Shown: positions 38,894 through 47,635, numbered from the stretch's first letter. The stretch is 64,000 bases of DNA from Micromonospora trifolii (GCF_022229005.1 NZ_JAKKFD010000019.1:1-64000); one strand, 5' to 3'. Made by a program: numbers and translations. The notes: generated by a model from the letters alone, not told the origin.

Positions 38894-40432
38894 TCAGCGG
38901 CGCCGCAGGACGACCACGGCGACGTCGTCCTGGATCTCCGGCGGGGCCAGTTCCACCAGCAGTCGGGCACAGAACTGGTCCAGGTCACCGTCGACGGTCG
39001 CAGCGACCCGGGACAGCGCGGCCAGTCCCTCGTCGATGGTGGCGTCCCGTCGCTCGATCAGCCCGTCGGTGTAGAAGACCAGCGTGGCCCCGGCCGGCAC
39101 CACGAACTCCAGGTCGGCCGGGCGCGGGGCGCGGATGCCGAGCAGCGGCGCGGAGTGCTGCACGAACTCGACCTTGCCGTCCATGATCAGCAGCGGTGGA
39201 AGGTGCCCGGCGCTGGCCAGCCGAACCCGCCCGGTCGGCGGGTGCATCAGCAGTACGCAGAGGGTCGCCACCTCGTTCGGCAGCAGGGTCCGCATCAGCT
39301 CGTTGACCCGGTGCAGGATCTCGCCGGGCTGGTGGCCCTCGACCGCGTACGCCCGCACCGCGTGCCGCAGCTCGGCCATCACTGTCGCCGCGTGCAGCGA
39401 GTGGCCGGCGACGTCGCCGATCGCCAGCAGCAGGTGCCCGTCGAGCATCACCAGCTCGTAGAAGTCGCCGCCCACCTCGGTCTGCGCGCTGGCCGGCTCG
39501 TAGCGCACCGCGAGGTCCAGCCCGGCCACTGTGGGCAGCCCCCGCGGCAGCAGGCTGCGTTGGAGGGTGACAGCGATCCGGTGCTCCTCGTCGAACGAGC
39601 GTTGCCCCTCGACGGCCGCCGCCACCGCCTGGGCCAGCTGCTTGAGCACGGGGGTCCGCGCGGTCTGGGTGGCGGTCGGGACCACCACGTACAGCGGGGC
39701 GCGATCCTCGCGCAGCTTGGCGGCGGCGATGGTCAACGTGTCGTTCGCCGGCCACTCGACGAGCGCCCAGTTCGCCGAGGGTTCCACCCGGACCGTGGCG
39801 CCGGTGGGCACTCCGGTGTCGTCGACTACCCACGGCACCACGGCGGCCACCTCGCCGGGACCGGCGCAGACGCCGGCGAGGCAGTCACCGTCGAAGGTTT
39901 CGGCGATCACCGCCGCCGGGCTCTTGAAGATCTGTGCGGCTCCCTCGGCTGCGGCCTCCAGCAGACGCGCGAAGGTCGGCGCCGCGTGCACAGCGACGGT
40001 CGTGTCGGCCAATCCGAGCAGCCGCTCGGCGAGCAGTTCGGCGCGCTGCCGGGCCTGGTAGTAGCGCAACACCGCCCGGGTGGTGGCGATCAGCTCCTCG
40101 GGCTCGATCGGCTCGGTCAGGTACGCGTCAGCGCCCCGGGTCAGCCCCTGGGCGCGGTCGGCCACGTCCACTGCGTGCGCCGACACGTGGATGACCGGCA
40201 TCGCCGGGTGCCGCGCCTTGATCTGTTCGCAGACCTCGTAGCCGCTCAGGTCCGGCAGCCGGACGTCGAGGACCACCAGGTCGATCCGGTCCACCTCGAC
40301 CCGGGCCAACGCCTCCGCGCCGTTCTCGGCCTCCAGCACTGTGAACCCGGCCCGGGTCAGCCAGCTGACCAGCAGGTAACGCTTGGTACGACTGTCGTCG
40401 ACCACCAGGATGGTTGTCGGCACGCCGTCCAC
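38894..40432 (-). CDS. Response regulator with SpoIIE-type phosphatase output
   Basis: About 512 residues. Receiver domain (residues 5-125; Asp in LVVLDVRLPDLSGYE, Lys position occupied by Glu in AYLTEPIEPEE), a GAF-like middle part (about 140-270), and a PP2C-type SpoIIE/RsbU domain (EVGGDFYELVMLDGH, AIGDVAGHSLHAATVM, LVFYTDGLIERR, IQDDVAVVVL). Replacement of the usual receiver Lys by Glu (LTEPIEP) is notable. The protein ends the stressosome operon and should dephosphorylate a STAS protein; the divergent STAS gene at 44655 is a candidate. Start GTG 40432 or 40423. Confidence 0.93.
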   Translation of the reverse strand: MDGVPTTILVVDDSRTKRYLLVSWLTRAGFTVLEAENGAEALARVEVDRIDLVVLDVRLPDLSGYEVCEQIKARHPAMPVIHVSAHAVDVADRAQGLTRGADAYLTEPIEPEELIATTRAVLRYYQARQRAELLAERLLGLADTTVAVHAAPTFARLLEAAAEGAAQIFKSPAAVIAETFDGDCLAGVCAGPGEVAAVVPWVVDDTGVPTGATVRVEPSANWALVEWPANDTLTIAAAKLREDRAPLYVVVPTATQTARTPVLKQLAQAVAAAVEGQRSFDEEHRIAVTLQRSLLPRGLPTVAGLDLAVRYEPASAQTEVGGDFYELVMLDGHLLLAIGDVAGHSLHAATVMAELRHAVRAYAVEGHQPGEILHRVNELMRTLLPNEVATLCVLLMHPPTGRVRLASAGHLPPLLIMDGKVEFVQHSAPLLGIRAPRPADLEFVVPAGATLVFYTDGLIERRDATIDEGLAALSRVAATVDGDLDQFCARLLVELAPPEIQDDVAVVVLRRR

Positions 40433-40436
40433 GCCG

Positions 40437-41804
40437 TCACGCCCCGCCTGTGGGCAGGGAGACGGTGAACGTGCTGCCTTCGCCCGGCGCGCTGGCCAGC
40501 TCCAGCGTTCCGCCGAGCAGCGTCACCAACCGCCGGGCGTACGGCAGACCGAGGCCGGTGCCGCCGACCCGGGTGGCGCCGGGGATCTGGTAGAACTCCT
40601 CGAAGATCCGGTCGTGCAGCTCGGGAGCGATGCCCGGCCCGGTGTCGCTGACCTCGAACTGCCAACGGTCGCCGTGCTGGCTGGCCCGCAGCCGCACCTC
40701 GCCGCGCTCGGTGAACTTCAACCCGTTGTGCAGCAGGTTGCGCAACACCTGGCCGAGCAGCACCTCGTCGGTGCGCAGCAGGGCCGGCCCGCTGAGCTCC
40801 TCCACGACCAGCTCCACGCCCGGTCGGGTGGCCAGCGCGCGTAGGGTGCCGCGCAGTTGACCGAAGACCGGCCGCAGGTCGACCTCGGCCAGCTCCGGCT
40901 CGATCCGCCCGGACTCCGCCTTGGCCAGGTCGAGGAGTTCGTTGACAAGGTTGAGCAGGTCCGCCGCCGAGGAACGGATCAGATCGATCTGGCGGCCCTG
41001 CTCGTCGGTGAGGGGGTCCGAGGCGGAGTCGGTGAGCAGCCGCCCCAGACCGATGATCGCGGTGACCGGGGCGCGCAGCTCGTGGCTGACGTTGGCCAGG
41101 AACCGGCTCTTCGACTCACTGGCCGCACGGAGCTGGGCCGACTTCTCGTCCAACTCGGCGTAGAGGGCGACGACGCCCCGGTTGGTCTCCTCCAACTCCT
41201 CGGTGAGCTGGTTGTAGAGCGCCAGCACGCCGCGGTTGGTCTCGGCCAGCTCCTCGTTGAGCACGGCCAACTCGTCGCGCTGACTACGCACCTCGTCCAG
41301 TGCGGCGATGAGCTGCCCGTTCTGCACTGTCAACTCGTCCAGCGCACTGGCCGGCGCGGTGCGGCCGAGTTCGGTACGGAACTCGGCGAGCCGCTCCGGG
41401 GTCGGCGTCGGCGCGTTGGCCGGGACTCGTCGGGACATCCGTACGACCGTAACCCCCTCGACGGTCGACGCGCTCAGTGTGTCGACCAGTCGGGACACCG
41501 CGCCGGACTGCGGTTGGTAGCGGCCGTCCGGCAGCGGGGACACCGGGGCCAGGTCGGCGCGCAGGTGGAACCGGCCGTCGGCGCCCGCGTCGACGTGGAA
41601 GGAGACGTCCGCTCCGCCGGTCGTCCGCAGCAGATCCCGGGCCACCTCGCTGAGCGCTGTGGCGATCCGCACCTGGTCCTGGTGTTCGAGGCCGACGACC
41701 GCGGCCACCTCGCGCCCGCGCTGACGGATCACGAAGATGTCCTGCTCGACCCGCAGCGCCATCTGAAGCAGCGGCAGCGCTGCCGGCTCCCCGCTCACGC
41801 CCAC
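40437..41804 (-). CDS. Histidine kinase with degenerate RsbT-like N-terminus
   Basis: About 455 residues, no membrane helix. Residues about 15-125 resemble RsbT (EQDIFVIRQRGREVAAVVGL then EHQDQVRIATALSEVARDLL), but the N-box Asn is Asp and the DSGPG and glycine-loop ATP motifs are lost. A coiled coil follows (two repeats of LEETNRGVVALY-type sequence), then HisKA (FLANVSHELRAPVTAIIG) and HATPase (NLLHNGLKFTERG, DTGPGIAPEL, GGTGLGLPYA). It is the fifth gene of the stressosome operon. The N-terminus probably docks on the stressosome or competes with RsbT. Partner: the response regulator five bases downstream. Confidence 0.92.
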   Translation of the reverse strand: MGVSGEPAALPLLQMALRVEQDIFVIRQRGREVAAVVGLEHQDQVRIATALSEVARDLLRTTGGADVSFHVDAGADGRFHLRADLAPVSPLPDGRYQPQSGAVSRLVDTLSASTVEGVTVVRMSRRVPANAPTPTPERLAEFRTELGRTAPASALDELTVQNGQLIAALDEVRSQRDELAVLNEELAETNRGVLALYNQLTEELEETNRGVVALYAELDEKSAQLRAASESKSRFLANVSHELRAPVTAIIGLGRLLTDSASDPLTDEQGRQIDLIRSSAADLLNLVNELLDLAKAESGRIEPELAEVDLRPVFGQLRGTLRALATRPGVELVVEELSGPALLRTDEVLLGQVLRNLLHNGLKFTERGEVRLRASQHGDRWQFEVSDTGPGIAPELHDRIFEEFYQIPGATRVGGTGLGLPYARRLVTLLGGTLELASAPGEGSTFTVSLPTGGA

Positions 41805-42817
41805 GACCTCGCAACCAGTACGCAGGCGTCGTCACGTCGCACACCGGCGTCGCGGAGCAGGGTCGCCGCCATGACCAGCGGGGATCGCTCGGCCAGGCCC
41901 GGGTAGTCGGTCATCCGCCACCGGTCGACCACCCCGTCGCTGTGCATCACCAGCCGGGCACCGGGACCGAACGGGTAGTCGTACTCGCGGATCGCCGGCC
42001 GTTGGTGGCCGGCGATGCCGGGCAGTGACACCAGCCCTCGACGGCGGCCGTCACCCTCGACGACCACGCCGGAGATGTTGCCCAGGCCGGCGTAGTGCAG
42101 CACGCCGGCCTCCGGCATCAGCTCGCCGACGGCGAGCGCGGCGCCCCGGGTGTGCGACATGCTCCGGTGCAGGTGACCGACCACCATCGCCGGTGGGCCG
42201 GCCGGGGCGTCGCGGAACGCGGCCAAGGCGGCGTCGGTGGCGGCCCCGGCGAGCGGGCCGTGCCCCAACCCGTCGCTGACCAGCACCTGGTGCCGCCCGT
42301 CGATGACCCGTACGGCATAGCCGTCGCCGCTGATCGTCTCGCCGGTCAGCGGTCGGGTCAGAGCGCCGGCCCAGGACGGCTGAGCCGCCTCGGCCGGCCA
42401 GACCTGCACGGCGAGGACGGTGCCCTTGCCGGGAAGTGAGTATCCGTCGAACCAGCTGGCCTGTCGGACGATGGCACCCAGACCGATGCCGAGTGTGCCG
42501 GTGGTGGAGTGCCCGTCCTGGGACGAGACGGTCAGGTCGGCCATGCCGGGCCCGGAGTCGATGGCCACCAACTCCACCCCGGCCTGCCCGGCGCGGCGTA
42601 CCGGTCGGAGCAGCAGGACACCGTCGTCGGCGTGCTTGACCAGGTTGCTGGTCAGCTCGGCGGCGACGATGGCCAGGTCGGCGATGCGCGCCGCACCCAT
42701 CTCCACCTGTGCGCCGAGGCGTTCGGCGGCGCGCCGGACGGCGCTCGCGGCGCTGCTGGCCTCCACCCGGAACCAGATGCCACTGTCGGTGACCGCGTCG
42801 GCGTTCACCTGGACCAC
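41795..42817 (-). CDS. HATPase-RsbX-like phosphatase fusion
   Basis: About 340 residues. Residues 1-135: RsbT/RsbW-type ATPase with an intact N box (ELTSNLVKHADDGVLLL), G1 box (AIDSGPGMADL) and glycine loop (GTLGIGLGAIVRQAS). Residues about 150-340: RsbX-like PP2C domain (RVIDGRHQVLVSDGLGHGPL, MHSDGV, DDACVLVARSW). RsbX resets the stressosome by dephosphorylating RsbR and RsbS, and the ATPase part may bind or phosphorylate them. It overlaps RsbT by 13 bases and the kinase gene by 10. Confidence 0.92.
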   Translation of the reverse strand: MVQVNADAVTDSGIWFRVEASSAASAVRRAAERLGAQVEMGAARIADLAIVAAELTSNLVKHADDGVLLLRPVRRAGQAGVELVAIDSGPGMADLTVSSQDGHSTTGTLGIGLGAIVRQASWFDGYSLPGKGTVLAVQVWPAEAAQPSWAGALTRPLTGETISGDGYAVRVIDGRHQVLVSDGLGHGPLAGAATDAALAAFRDAPAGPPAMVVGHLHRSMSHTRGAALAVGELMPEAGVLHYAGLGNISGVVVEGDGRRRGLVSLPGIAGHQRPAIREYDYPFGPGARLVMHSDGVVDRWRMTDYPGLAERSPLVMAATLLRDAGVRRDDACVLVARSWA

Positions 42818-43224
42818 TTGGTGACCGTGATCCGCGTGCCGGTTTCCGCTGACGTCTCGATCTGGAACTCGTCGACCAGACGTCGCGACCCACTGAGCCC
42901 GAGGCCGAGGCCGCCGCCGCTGGTGTAGCCGTCGGTCATGGCGAGGTCGAGGTCGGCGATGCCCGGCCCGGAGTCGGCGAACACGATCTGCACGCCGTTG
43001 CGTCGGCCGTTGTCCACGACCGTCACCTCGACCGAACCGCCGCCGCCGTACACCAGGGTGTTGCGGGCCAACTCGCTCGCCGCGGTGACCACCTTGGTCT
43101 GGTCGACGAGGGACAGCTTGCTGGCCACCGCCACGGCGCGGACCAGCTGCCGGACGCGCACCACGTCCTCGTCGCTGCGGACCGACTGCGCCTGTGGCTG
43201 GCCCAGGTCGATGCCCGCGGTCAC
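42805..43224 (-). CDS. rsbT: RsbT, stressosome serine/threonine switch kinase
   Basis: About 139 residues. N box SELARNTLVYGGGG, G1 box FADSGPGIADLDLAM, glycine loop SGGGLGLGLSGSRRL: an intact GHKL ATP site. RsbT phosphorylates RsbS and RsbR on signal and is then freed to activate a partner phosphatase, usually an RsbU-type protein. Here the SpoIIE response regulator three genes downstream may be the partner. GTG 43224 overlaps the rsbS stop by four bases. Confidence 0.94.
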   Translation of the reverse strand: MTAGIDLGQPQAQSVRSDEDVVRVRQLVRAVAVASKLSLVDQTKVVTAASELARNTLVYGGGGSVEVTVVDNGRRNGVQIVFADSGPGIADLDLAMTDGYTSGGGLGLGLSGSRRLVDEFQIETSAETGTRITVTKWSR

Positions 43225-43631
43225 GGCGTGGCCGTCTCGGCGTCCGAATCGTCGTCGAGCTGGTAGTCGAGCTCGTCGGCGTGGGCCGCCGCGATCAGTT
43301 CCATGCCGCGCTCCACGTTCAGGGCGGTACGAATGCCGTTCAGCGACAGCCCGAGTTCGACAAGGGTGATGGCGACGGCCGGACGCATGCCGACCACCAC
43401 AGTTTCCGCGTCCAGCACCTTGGAGATCGACGCGATGGTGGAGAGCATCCGTCCGACGAAGGAGTCGACGATGTCCAGCGCTGTGATGTCGATGATGACG
43501 CCGTGGCAGCCGGTGTCCACGATCCGCTCGGCCAGGTCCTCCTGGAGCTGGACCGCCGTCTGGTCGGACATGTCGAGCTGGATGGAGACGAGCAGGATGT
43601 CGCCGATCTTGAGGATCGGTACGCGTTCCAT
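43221..43631 (-). CDS. rsbS: RsbS, stressosome STAS scaffold protein
   Basis: About 136 residues. Single STAS domain starting with PILKIGDILLVSIQLDMSDQ, as in RsbS. The phosphorylated Ser is in LDIVDSFVGRMLSTIASI. An acidic tail of about 20 residues (DDDSDAETATP) follows the domain. It forms the icosahedral core with RsbR and binds RsbT. The start codon overlaps the rsbR stop by one base. Confidence 0.94.
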   Translation of the reverse strand: MERVPILKIGDILLVSIQLDMSDQTAVQLQEDLAERIVDTGCHGVIIDITALDIVDSFVGRMLSTIASISKVLDAETVVVGMRPAVAITLVELGLSLNGIRTALNVERGMELIAAAHADELDYQLDDDSDAETATP

Positions 43632-44491
43632 CAGACGGCCCGACGCGGCGGGCGGCGGGCGGTCTCCACCCCGGTGAGTCGCAGCACGTGGCGCAGCGCG
43701 TCGGCGAGGCTCGCCTTGGTGGCGATGTCGCCGAACTCGATGCCGAGCGCCACGATGGTCTGCGCGATCTGCGGACGGATGCCGGAGATGATGCAGTCGG
43801 CGCCCATCAGCCGGGCGGCCACCACTGTCTTCAGGATGTGCTGGGCGACCTGGGTGTCCACCGCCGGTACGCCGGTGATGTCGATGATCGCGTACGGCGA
43901 GCCGGTGTCGACCAGGGTCTGGAGCAGCCGCTCCATGACGACCTGGGCCCGGGCCGAGTCGAGGGTGCCGACCAGCGGCACGGCGACGACGCCCTCCCAG
44001 AGCTTGACGACCGGCGTGGAGAGCTCGAGCAGCTGCTCGGCCTGATCGGCGATCAGGCTCTCGCGGGTGCGGACGAAGCTCTCGAAGGTGAACAGGCCCA
44101 TCTCGTCGACCAGCTTCGAGAAGGCGACGTAGTCCTGCAGCGCGTTAGGGCCGCCGCTCTCCTGCACCAGCTCGGCCAGCACGTCCTTCAGCGCGAAGAT
44201 GCTGATCGTGGTCTCGGTGGCGGAGAAGCCCTGCCGGGCCCGGCCACGGGACAGCTCGGAGAGCGCGGCGCGCAGTTCGCCGGCGTTGTCGGCGGACAGG
44301 TCGATGGTGCCCTGTTCGCCGGTGGCGACGATGGCACTGTGCAGGTCCTGGACCTGTCGGCGCAGCTCCGCCTGGCTCAGCCGGCCGCGCAACGAACTGG
44401 TGACGATCTCGGTCCACCGAGTCGTGACCCGTTCGTTCTGCCCACTGAGCAGCGCGGCGAGCCGACCACTTTCTTCGGTGCTCAACGCCAT
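43631..44491 (-). CDS. rsbR: RsbR-type stressosome sensor
   Basis: About 286 residues. The N-terminal half is all-helical (RsbRD/globin-like N-domain; for example RVTTRWTEIVTSSLRGRLSQ and SATETTISIFALKDVLAELV) and the C-terminal STAS domain starts at about residue 150 (TPVVKLWEGVVAVPLVGTLD), with a phosphoacceptor-type Thr in VPAVDTQVAQHILKT and Thr/Ser at the end of the next strand. The sensor N-domain would project outward as a turret; its signal is unknown and no heme His is obvious. ATG 44491 has AAGGGGG seven bases upstream. First gene of the operon. Confidence 0.93.
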   Translation of the reverse strand: MALSTEESGRLAALLSGQNERVTTRWTEIVTSSLRGRLSQAELRRQVQDLHSAIVATGEQGTIDLSADNAGELRAALSELSRGRARQGFSATETTISIFALKDVLAELVQESGGPNALQDYVAFSKLVDEMGLFTFESFVRTRESLIADQAEQLLELSTPVVKLWEGVVAVPLVGTLDSARAQVVMERLLQTLVDTGSPYAIIDITGVPAVDTQVAQHILKTVVAARLMGADCIISGIRPQIAQTIVALGIEFGDIATKASLADALRHVLRLTGVETARRPPRRAV

Positions 44492-44654
44492 TTCGAACCC
44501 CCTTGACCTGGACCGGGCGGACTCTATCACCGGGGCCTGATCAACTACTTGCCCCGTAGCAACGGAATGACGATGGCCACCGGATCACGGCTCCCGTTCT
44601 ACCTCCGACCGTGGTCGTGGGATACCGTTCCCCCGATAACAGGAGGCTTGGCGA
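44492..44654. promoter_or_regulatory. Divergent control region between rsbR and the STAS gene
   Basis: 163 bases. CAGGAGG near 44640 is the ribosome-binding site of the STAS gene. A GTTCTAC...GGGATACC stretch (about 44598-44631) faintly resembles a sigma-B-type GTTT/GGGTAT promoter for that gene, but the spacing is wide. I do not see a clear promoter for rsbR. Confidence 0.35.
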
Positions 44655-45011
44655 ATGTCGTTGACGGTGCACACGGAACAACGCGGCGACGTGGTCGTCG
44701 TGGCGGTCGCTGGCGAGCTGGACATGGCCACTGCACCGCAGCTACAGGACCAGATCACCGACCTGCTCGACAAGGGCCGCAACCGGCTGGTGTTCGACCT
44801 GGCGGACGTCTCGTTCTGCGACTCGACCGGTCTGTCGGTCTTCGTCCGCGCCAAGAACAGCTGCGACGAGGCTGGCGGCGTGGTCCGGCTGGCCGCCCCG
44901 CAGCGCGGCGTGCTGCGCATCCTCGAGGTGAGCGGGCTGGTCGAGGTGCTGCACACCTACCCGACGGTGGATGAGGCAGTCGCCGGCGAATCGACGCCGG
45001 CTTCCTCCTGA
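44655..45011 (+). CDS. STAS-domain anti-sigma factor antagonist (RsbV-like)
   Basis: About 118 residues. Starts LTVHTEQRGDVVVVAVAGEL, with the phosphoacceptor Ser in VSFCDSTGLSVFVRAKNS and a Ser/Thr-rich end. It is the classical RsbV/SpoIIAA type rather than an RsbS. Divergent from the stressosome operon, whose final SpoIIE phosphatase is a natural activator; the sigma factor it controls is not in the window. AGGAGG lies eight bases upstream of ATG. Confidence 0.93.
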   Translation: MSLTVHTEQRGDVVVVAVAGELDMATAPQLQDQITDLLDKGRNRLVFDLADVSFCDSTGLSVFVRAKNSCDEAGGVVRLAAPQRGVLRILEVSGLVEVLHTYPTVDEAVAGESTPASS

Positions 45012-45024
45012 CCGTCAGCGTGCG

Positions 45025-46305
45025 TCACTCGTCCTCGACGTAACGGGGACGAGCGATCGCCATGCCCGCCGTCGTCTGCACGGCCAGGGCGCCCAGCAGG
45101 AACCCGATCGGCGCGGTCCAGCCTCCGGTGGCTTCGTAGAGGATGCCGACCATCAGCGGGCCGAGGGCGGCGATCACGTACCCGGTGCTCTGCGCGAACG
45201 CGGAGAGGGCGACAGTGCCCTCGGCGGTGCGGGCGCGCAGGCCGATGGCGGTCAGGATCATCGGGAACGCTCCCTGACCGATCGCCAGCAGGGCGACCCA
45301 GAGCAGCGCGGCACCGTGCGGTGCGAGCGCCAGCCCCAGGTAGGCCAGGGCCGACGCGGTGGTCAGCCCGAGCACCAGCGGCCGAAGGCTGCCGAGTCGA
45401 CCGGCCAGGGTGGGCATCAGCAGCGCGATCGGCACGCCGAGCGCGGTCACCCCGGCGAGCAGCAGCCCGGCCGACTCCGGCTGGTAACCGGCGTCGCGGA
45501 ACAGCTGGGCCAGCCAGCCCATGATCGCGTACCCACTGAGCGACTGCGCCCCGAAGTAGACGGCCATCGCCCAGCCGAGCCGGGTCCGCGCCGGCCGGAC
45601 CCGCACCGGTGTGGCGACCACCGCCGTCGGGGTCGCCCGCCGCGCCGAGGCGCGGGTCCGCAGCGCCAGCGGCACCCACGGGAGTACGGCCACCGCGGCC
45701 ATCGCGGCCCAGACGCCGAGCCCGGCCCGCCATGACCCGAAGGCGTGCGCGATCGGCACCGCGGAGGCGGCGGCCACCGTCGTGCCCACTGTCAACGCCA
45801 TCGTGTACGCCCCGGTGACCAGGCCGGTGCGGTGCGGGAAGTGCTGCTTGACGAGCATCGGCAGCAGGATGTTGGCGACCGCGATGCCGGACAGCGCCAG
45901 CGCGCTGGTGAGCACGAAGATCAAGGCCGAGTCGGTGACGACCCGGAGCACCTGGCCGACGGCGAGGGCGAGCATGGCGACCACCAGCACCCGGGCCGGT
46001 GCCACCCGGCGGACCAGCCACGGGGTGAGCGCGCCGAGGCCGGCGAACGCGATGGTCGGCAGGGTGGTGACCAGACCGGCGGTGACGCCGGAGAGGCCCA
46101 GCCCGTCGCGGACCTCGTCGAGCAGTGCGCCGAGGCTCGTCACCACGGCACGCAGGTTGAGCGCGACCAGAAGCATTCCGACCAGCACAAGCGCGCCACC
46201 GGTCGCCGGGTGCGTCCGCCGGCCGGCACCGGGGTCCCGCGTCGGGCGGAGGTCGACGGCGGCGGGGGCGGGCAGCGCCGGAGCGGCGGTTGGTGGCGGG
46301 GTCAT
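45025..46305 (-). CDS. MFS transporter, CynX/NimT-like
   Basis: About 426 residues, twelve helices. The loop LTPWLVRRVAPARVLVVAML after helix 2 corresponds to the MFS motif region, and the N-terminal GMLLVALNLRAVVTSLGALL is characteristic of the CynX/YycB (cyanate/nitroimidazole) group. Substrate unknown. Divergent from a FadR-type GntR regulator, which probably controls it. ATG 46305. The first 35 residues are Pro/Ala-rich and cytoplasmic. Confidence 0.9.
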   Translation of the reverse strand: MTPPPTAAPALPAPAAVDLRPTRDPGAGRRTHPATGGALVLVGMLLVALNLRAVVTSLGALLDEVRDGLGLSGVTAGLVTTLPTIAFAGLGALTPWLVRRVAPARVLVVAMLALAVGQVLRVVTDSALIFVLTSALALSGIAVANILLPMLVKQHFPHRTGLVTGAYTMALTVGTTVAAASAVPIAHAFGSWRAGLGVWAAMAAVAVLPWVPLALRTRASARRATPTAVVATPVRVRPARTRLGWAMAVYFGAQSLSGYAIMGWLAQLFRDAGYQPESAGLLLAGVTALGVPIALLMPTLAGRLGSLRPLVLGLTTASALAYLGLALAPHGAALLWVALLAIGQGAFPMILTAIGLRARTAEGTVALSAFAQSTGYVIAALGPLMVGILYEATGGWTAPIGFLLGALAVQTTAGMAIARPRYVEDE

Positions 46306-46355
46306 GACCTCTAACCTACAATCATGGGATGAATTTGGGACCGGTGATGTAACCA

Positions 46356-47069
46356 GTGCCACCGTCGGTTGATTTCCCCTCCGCGCCGCTGCCGCCCAGC
46401 GGCCAGCCAGCAGTGCCGCCCCGCGGCCACCGGGTCCGGCAGACCACCGAGCAACTCCGCGCCCGGATCCTCGGCGGCGAATGGCCAGTCGGCGGGCGCA
46501 TCCCCACCGAGCCACAACTGGTCGCCGCGCTGGGCGTCGGACGCAACACGGTCCGCGAGGCGGTCCGCGCCCTGGTGCACGCCGGGGTTCTGGAGTGCCG
46601 GCAGGGCTCCGGCACCTACGTGGTGTCCACCGACGAACTGGCACCGGTGGTCGCCCGCCGGCTCGGCGACGACCGGATGACCGAGGTCATCGAGGTACGC
46701 CGCGCCTTCGAGGTGGAGGCCGCCCGGCTCGCCGCGCTGAGGCGTACCCCGGAAGACCTGGCGGCGCTCGATGGCGCGCTCGCCCAGCGCGAGGCCGCCT
46801 GGCACGGCGGCCGGGTCGACGCGTTCGTCGAGGCCGACGTGGCACTGCACACGGCGGTGGTCGCCGCCGCGCACAACACCATGCTCGCCGAGCTGTACGC
46901 CTCGGTGGGCACCGCTTTGCGCAGCACCGTCGCCCAGGCCATGGGTGGGGCGCTCACCCCCGAGCGTTACGTCGACCACACCCGGTTGGTCGAGGCGATC
47001 CGGGCCGGCGATCCCGGCCGGGCGGCGCTCGAAGCCGGCGCTTTTCTGGAACCCGCCGAACGGGCATAG
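46356..47069 (+). CDS. GntR/FadR-family regulator
   Basis: About 237 residues. GntR winged helix (RIPTEPQLVAALGVGRNTVR, then EAVRALVHAGVLECRQGSGTYV) followed by an FCD-type helical ligand domain (EVIEVRRAFEVEAARLAALR and HTAVVAAAHN, with His residues fitting the metal-binding set). It probably represses the divergent MFS gene. GTG 46356; the 50-base divergent gap shows no strong palindrome. Confidence 0.92.
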   Translation: MPPSVDFPSAPLPPSGQPAVPPRGHRVRQTTEQLRARILGGEWPVGGRIPTEPQLVAALGVGRNTVREAVRALVHAGVLECRQGSGTYVVSTDELAPVVARRLGDDRMTEVIEVRRAFEVEAARLAALRRTPEDLAALDGALAQREAAWHGGRVDAFVEADVALHTAVVAAAHNTMLAELYASVGTALRSTVAQAMGGALTPERYVDHTRLVEAIRAGDPGRAALEAGAFLEPAERA

Positions 47070-47108
47070 GTTGTGCCCGACAGAAAAGCGGACACCTCGG
47101 GAGTACGA

Positions 47109-47582
47109 ATGCTCAAGGGCTTCAAAGACTTCATCATGCGCGGCAACGTCGTCGACCTGGCGGTCGGTGTCGTCATCGGCGCCGCGTTCACGGGCGTGGT
47201 CACCCAGCTCACCAAGTCGTTCCTCGAACCGCTGGTCCGGGTGATGATCGTGCTGATCACCGGGAACAAGGACGGCCTCAGTGGCTCGACCCCCAAGTTC
47301 CGGGAGATTCCGTTCGACTGGGTGGCTTTCGTCAACGCGGCCATCACCTTCCTGCTGACCGCGATGGCGCTCTACTTCCTGGTCGTCTACCCGATGAACC
47401 GGTTGGCCGAGCGGCGCAAGCGGGGCGAGGAGCCGCCGCCCTCGGCGCCGAGCGAGGAGGTCAAGTTGCTCACCGAGATCCGGGACGCCCTGGTCTCCGC
47501 CGGCCACACCACCCCGGGCCAGCAGCGCGGGGCGCTGGACGACGTGCTGGGCCGCCGTCCCGAGCCGCCGACGCAGCGCTGA
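47109..47582 (+). CDS. mscL: Large-conductance mechanosensitive channel MscL
   Basis: About 157 residues. The N-terminal helix and first transmembrane segment MLKGFKDFIMRGNVVDLAVG then VVIGAAFTGVVTQLTKSFLE, and the second segment AAITFLLTAMALYFLVVYPM are diagnostic. The pentamer opens on membrane tension and releases solutes during osmotic downshock. A charged cytoplasmic tail of about 60 residues follows. The start is ATG 47109, the family N-terminus; the longer frame from 47073 is not supported. Followed by a strong hairpin. Confidence 0.96.
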   Translation: MLKGFKDFIMRGNVVDLAVGVVIGAAFTGVVTQLTKSFLEPLVRVMIVLITGNKDGLSGSTPKFREIPFDWVAFVNAAITFLLTAMALYFLVVYPMNRLAERRKRGEEPPPSAPSEEVKLLTEIRDALVSAGHTTPGQQRGALDDVLGRRPEPPTQR

Positions 47583-47600
47583 CCCGAACGGATGCACATC

Positions 47601-47627
47601 GGCCCCTGTGGGATTCCCGCAGGGGCC
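47601..47627 (+). terminator. Hairpin after mscL
   Basis: GGCCCCTGTGGG (47601-47612), loop ATT, CCCGCAGGGGCC (47616-47627), one G-T mismatch. It sits 18 bases after the mscL stop. Confidence 0.8.
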
Positions 47628-47635
47628 GCACCTTC

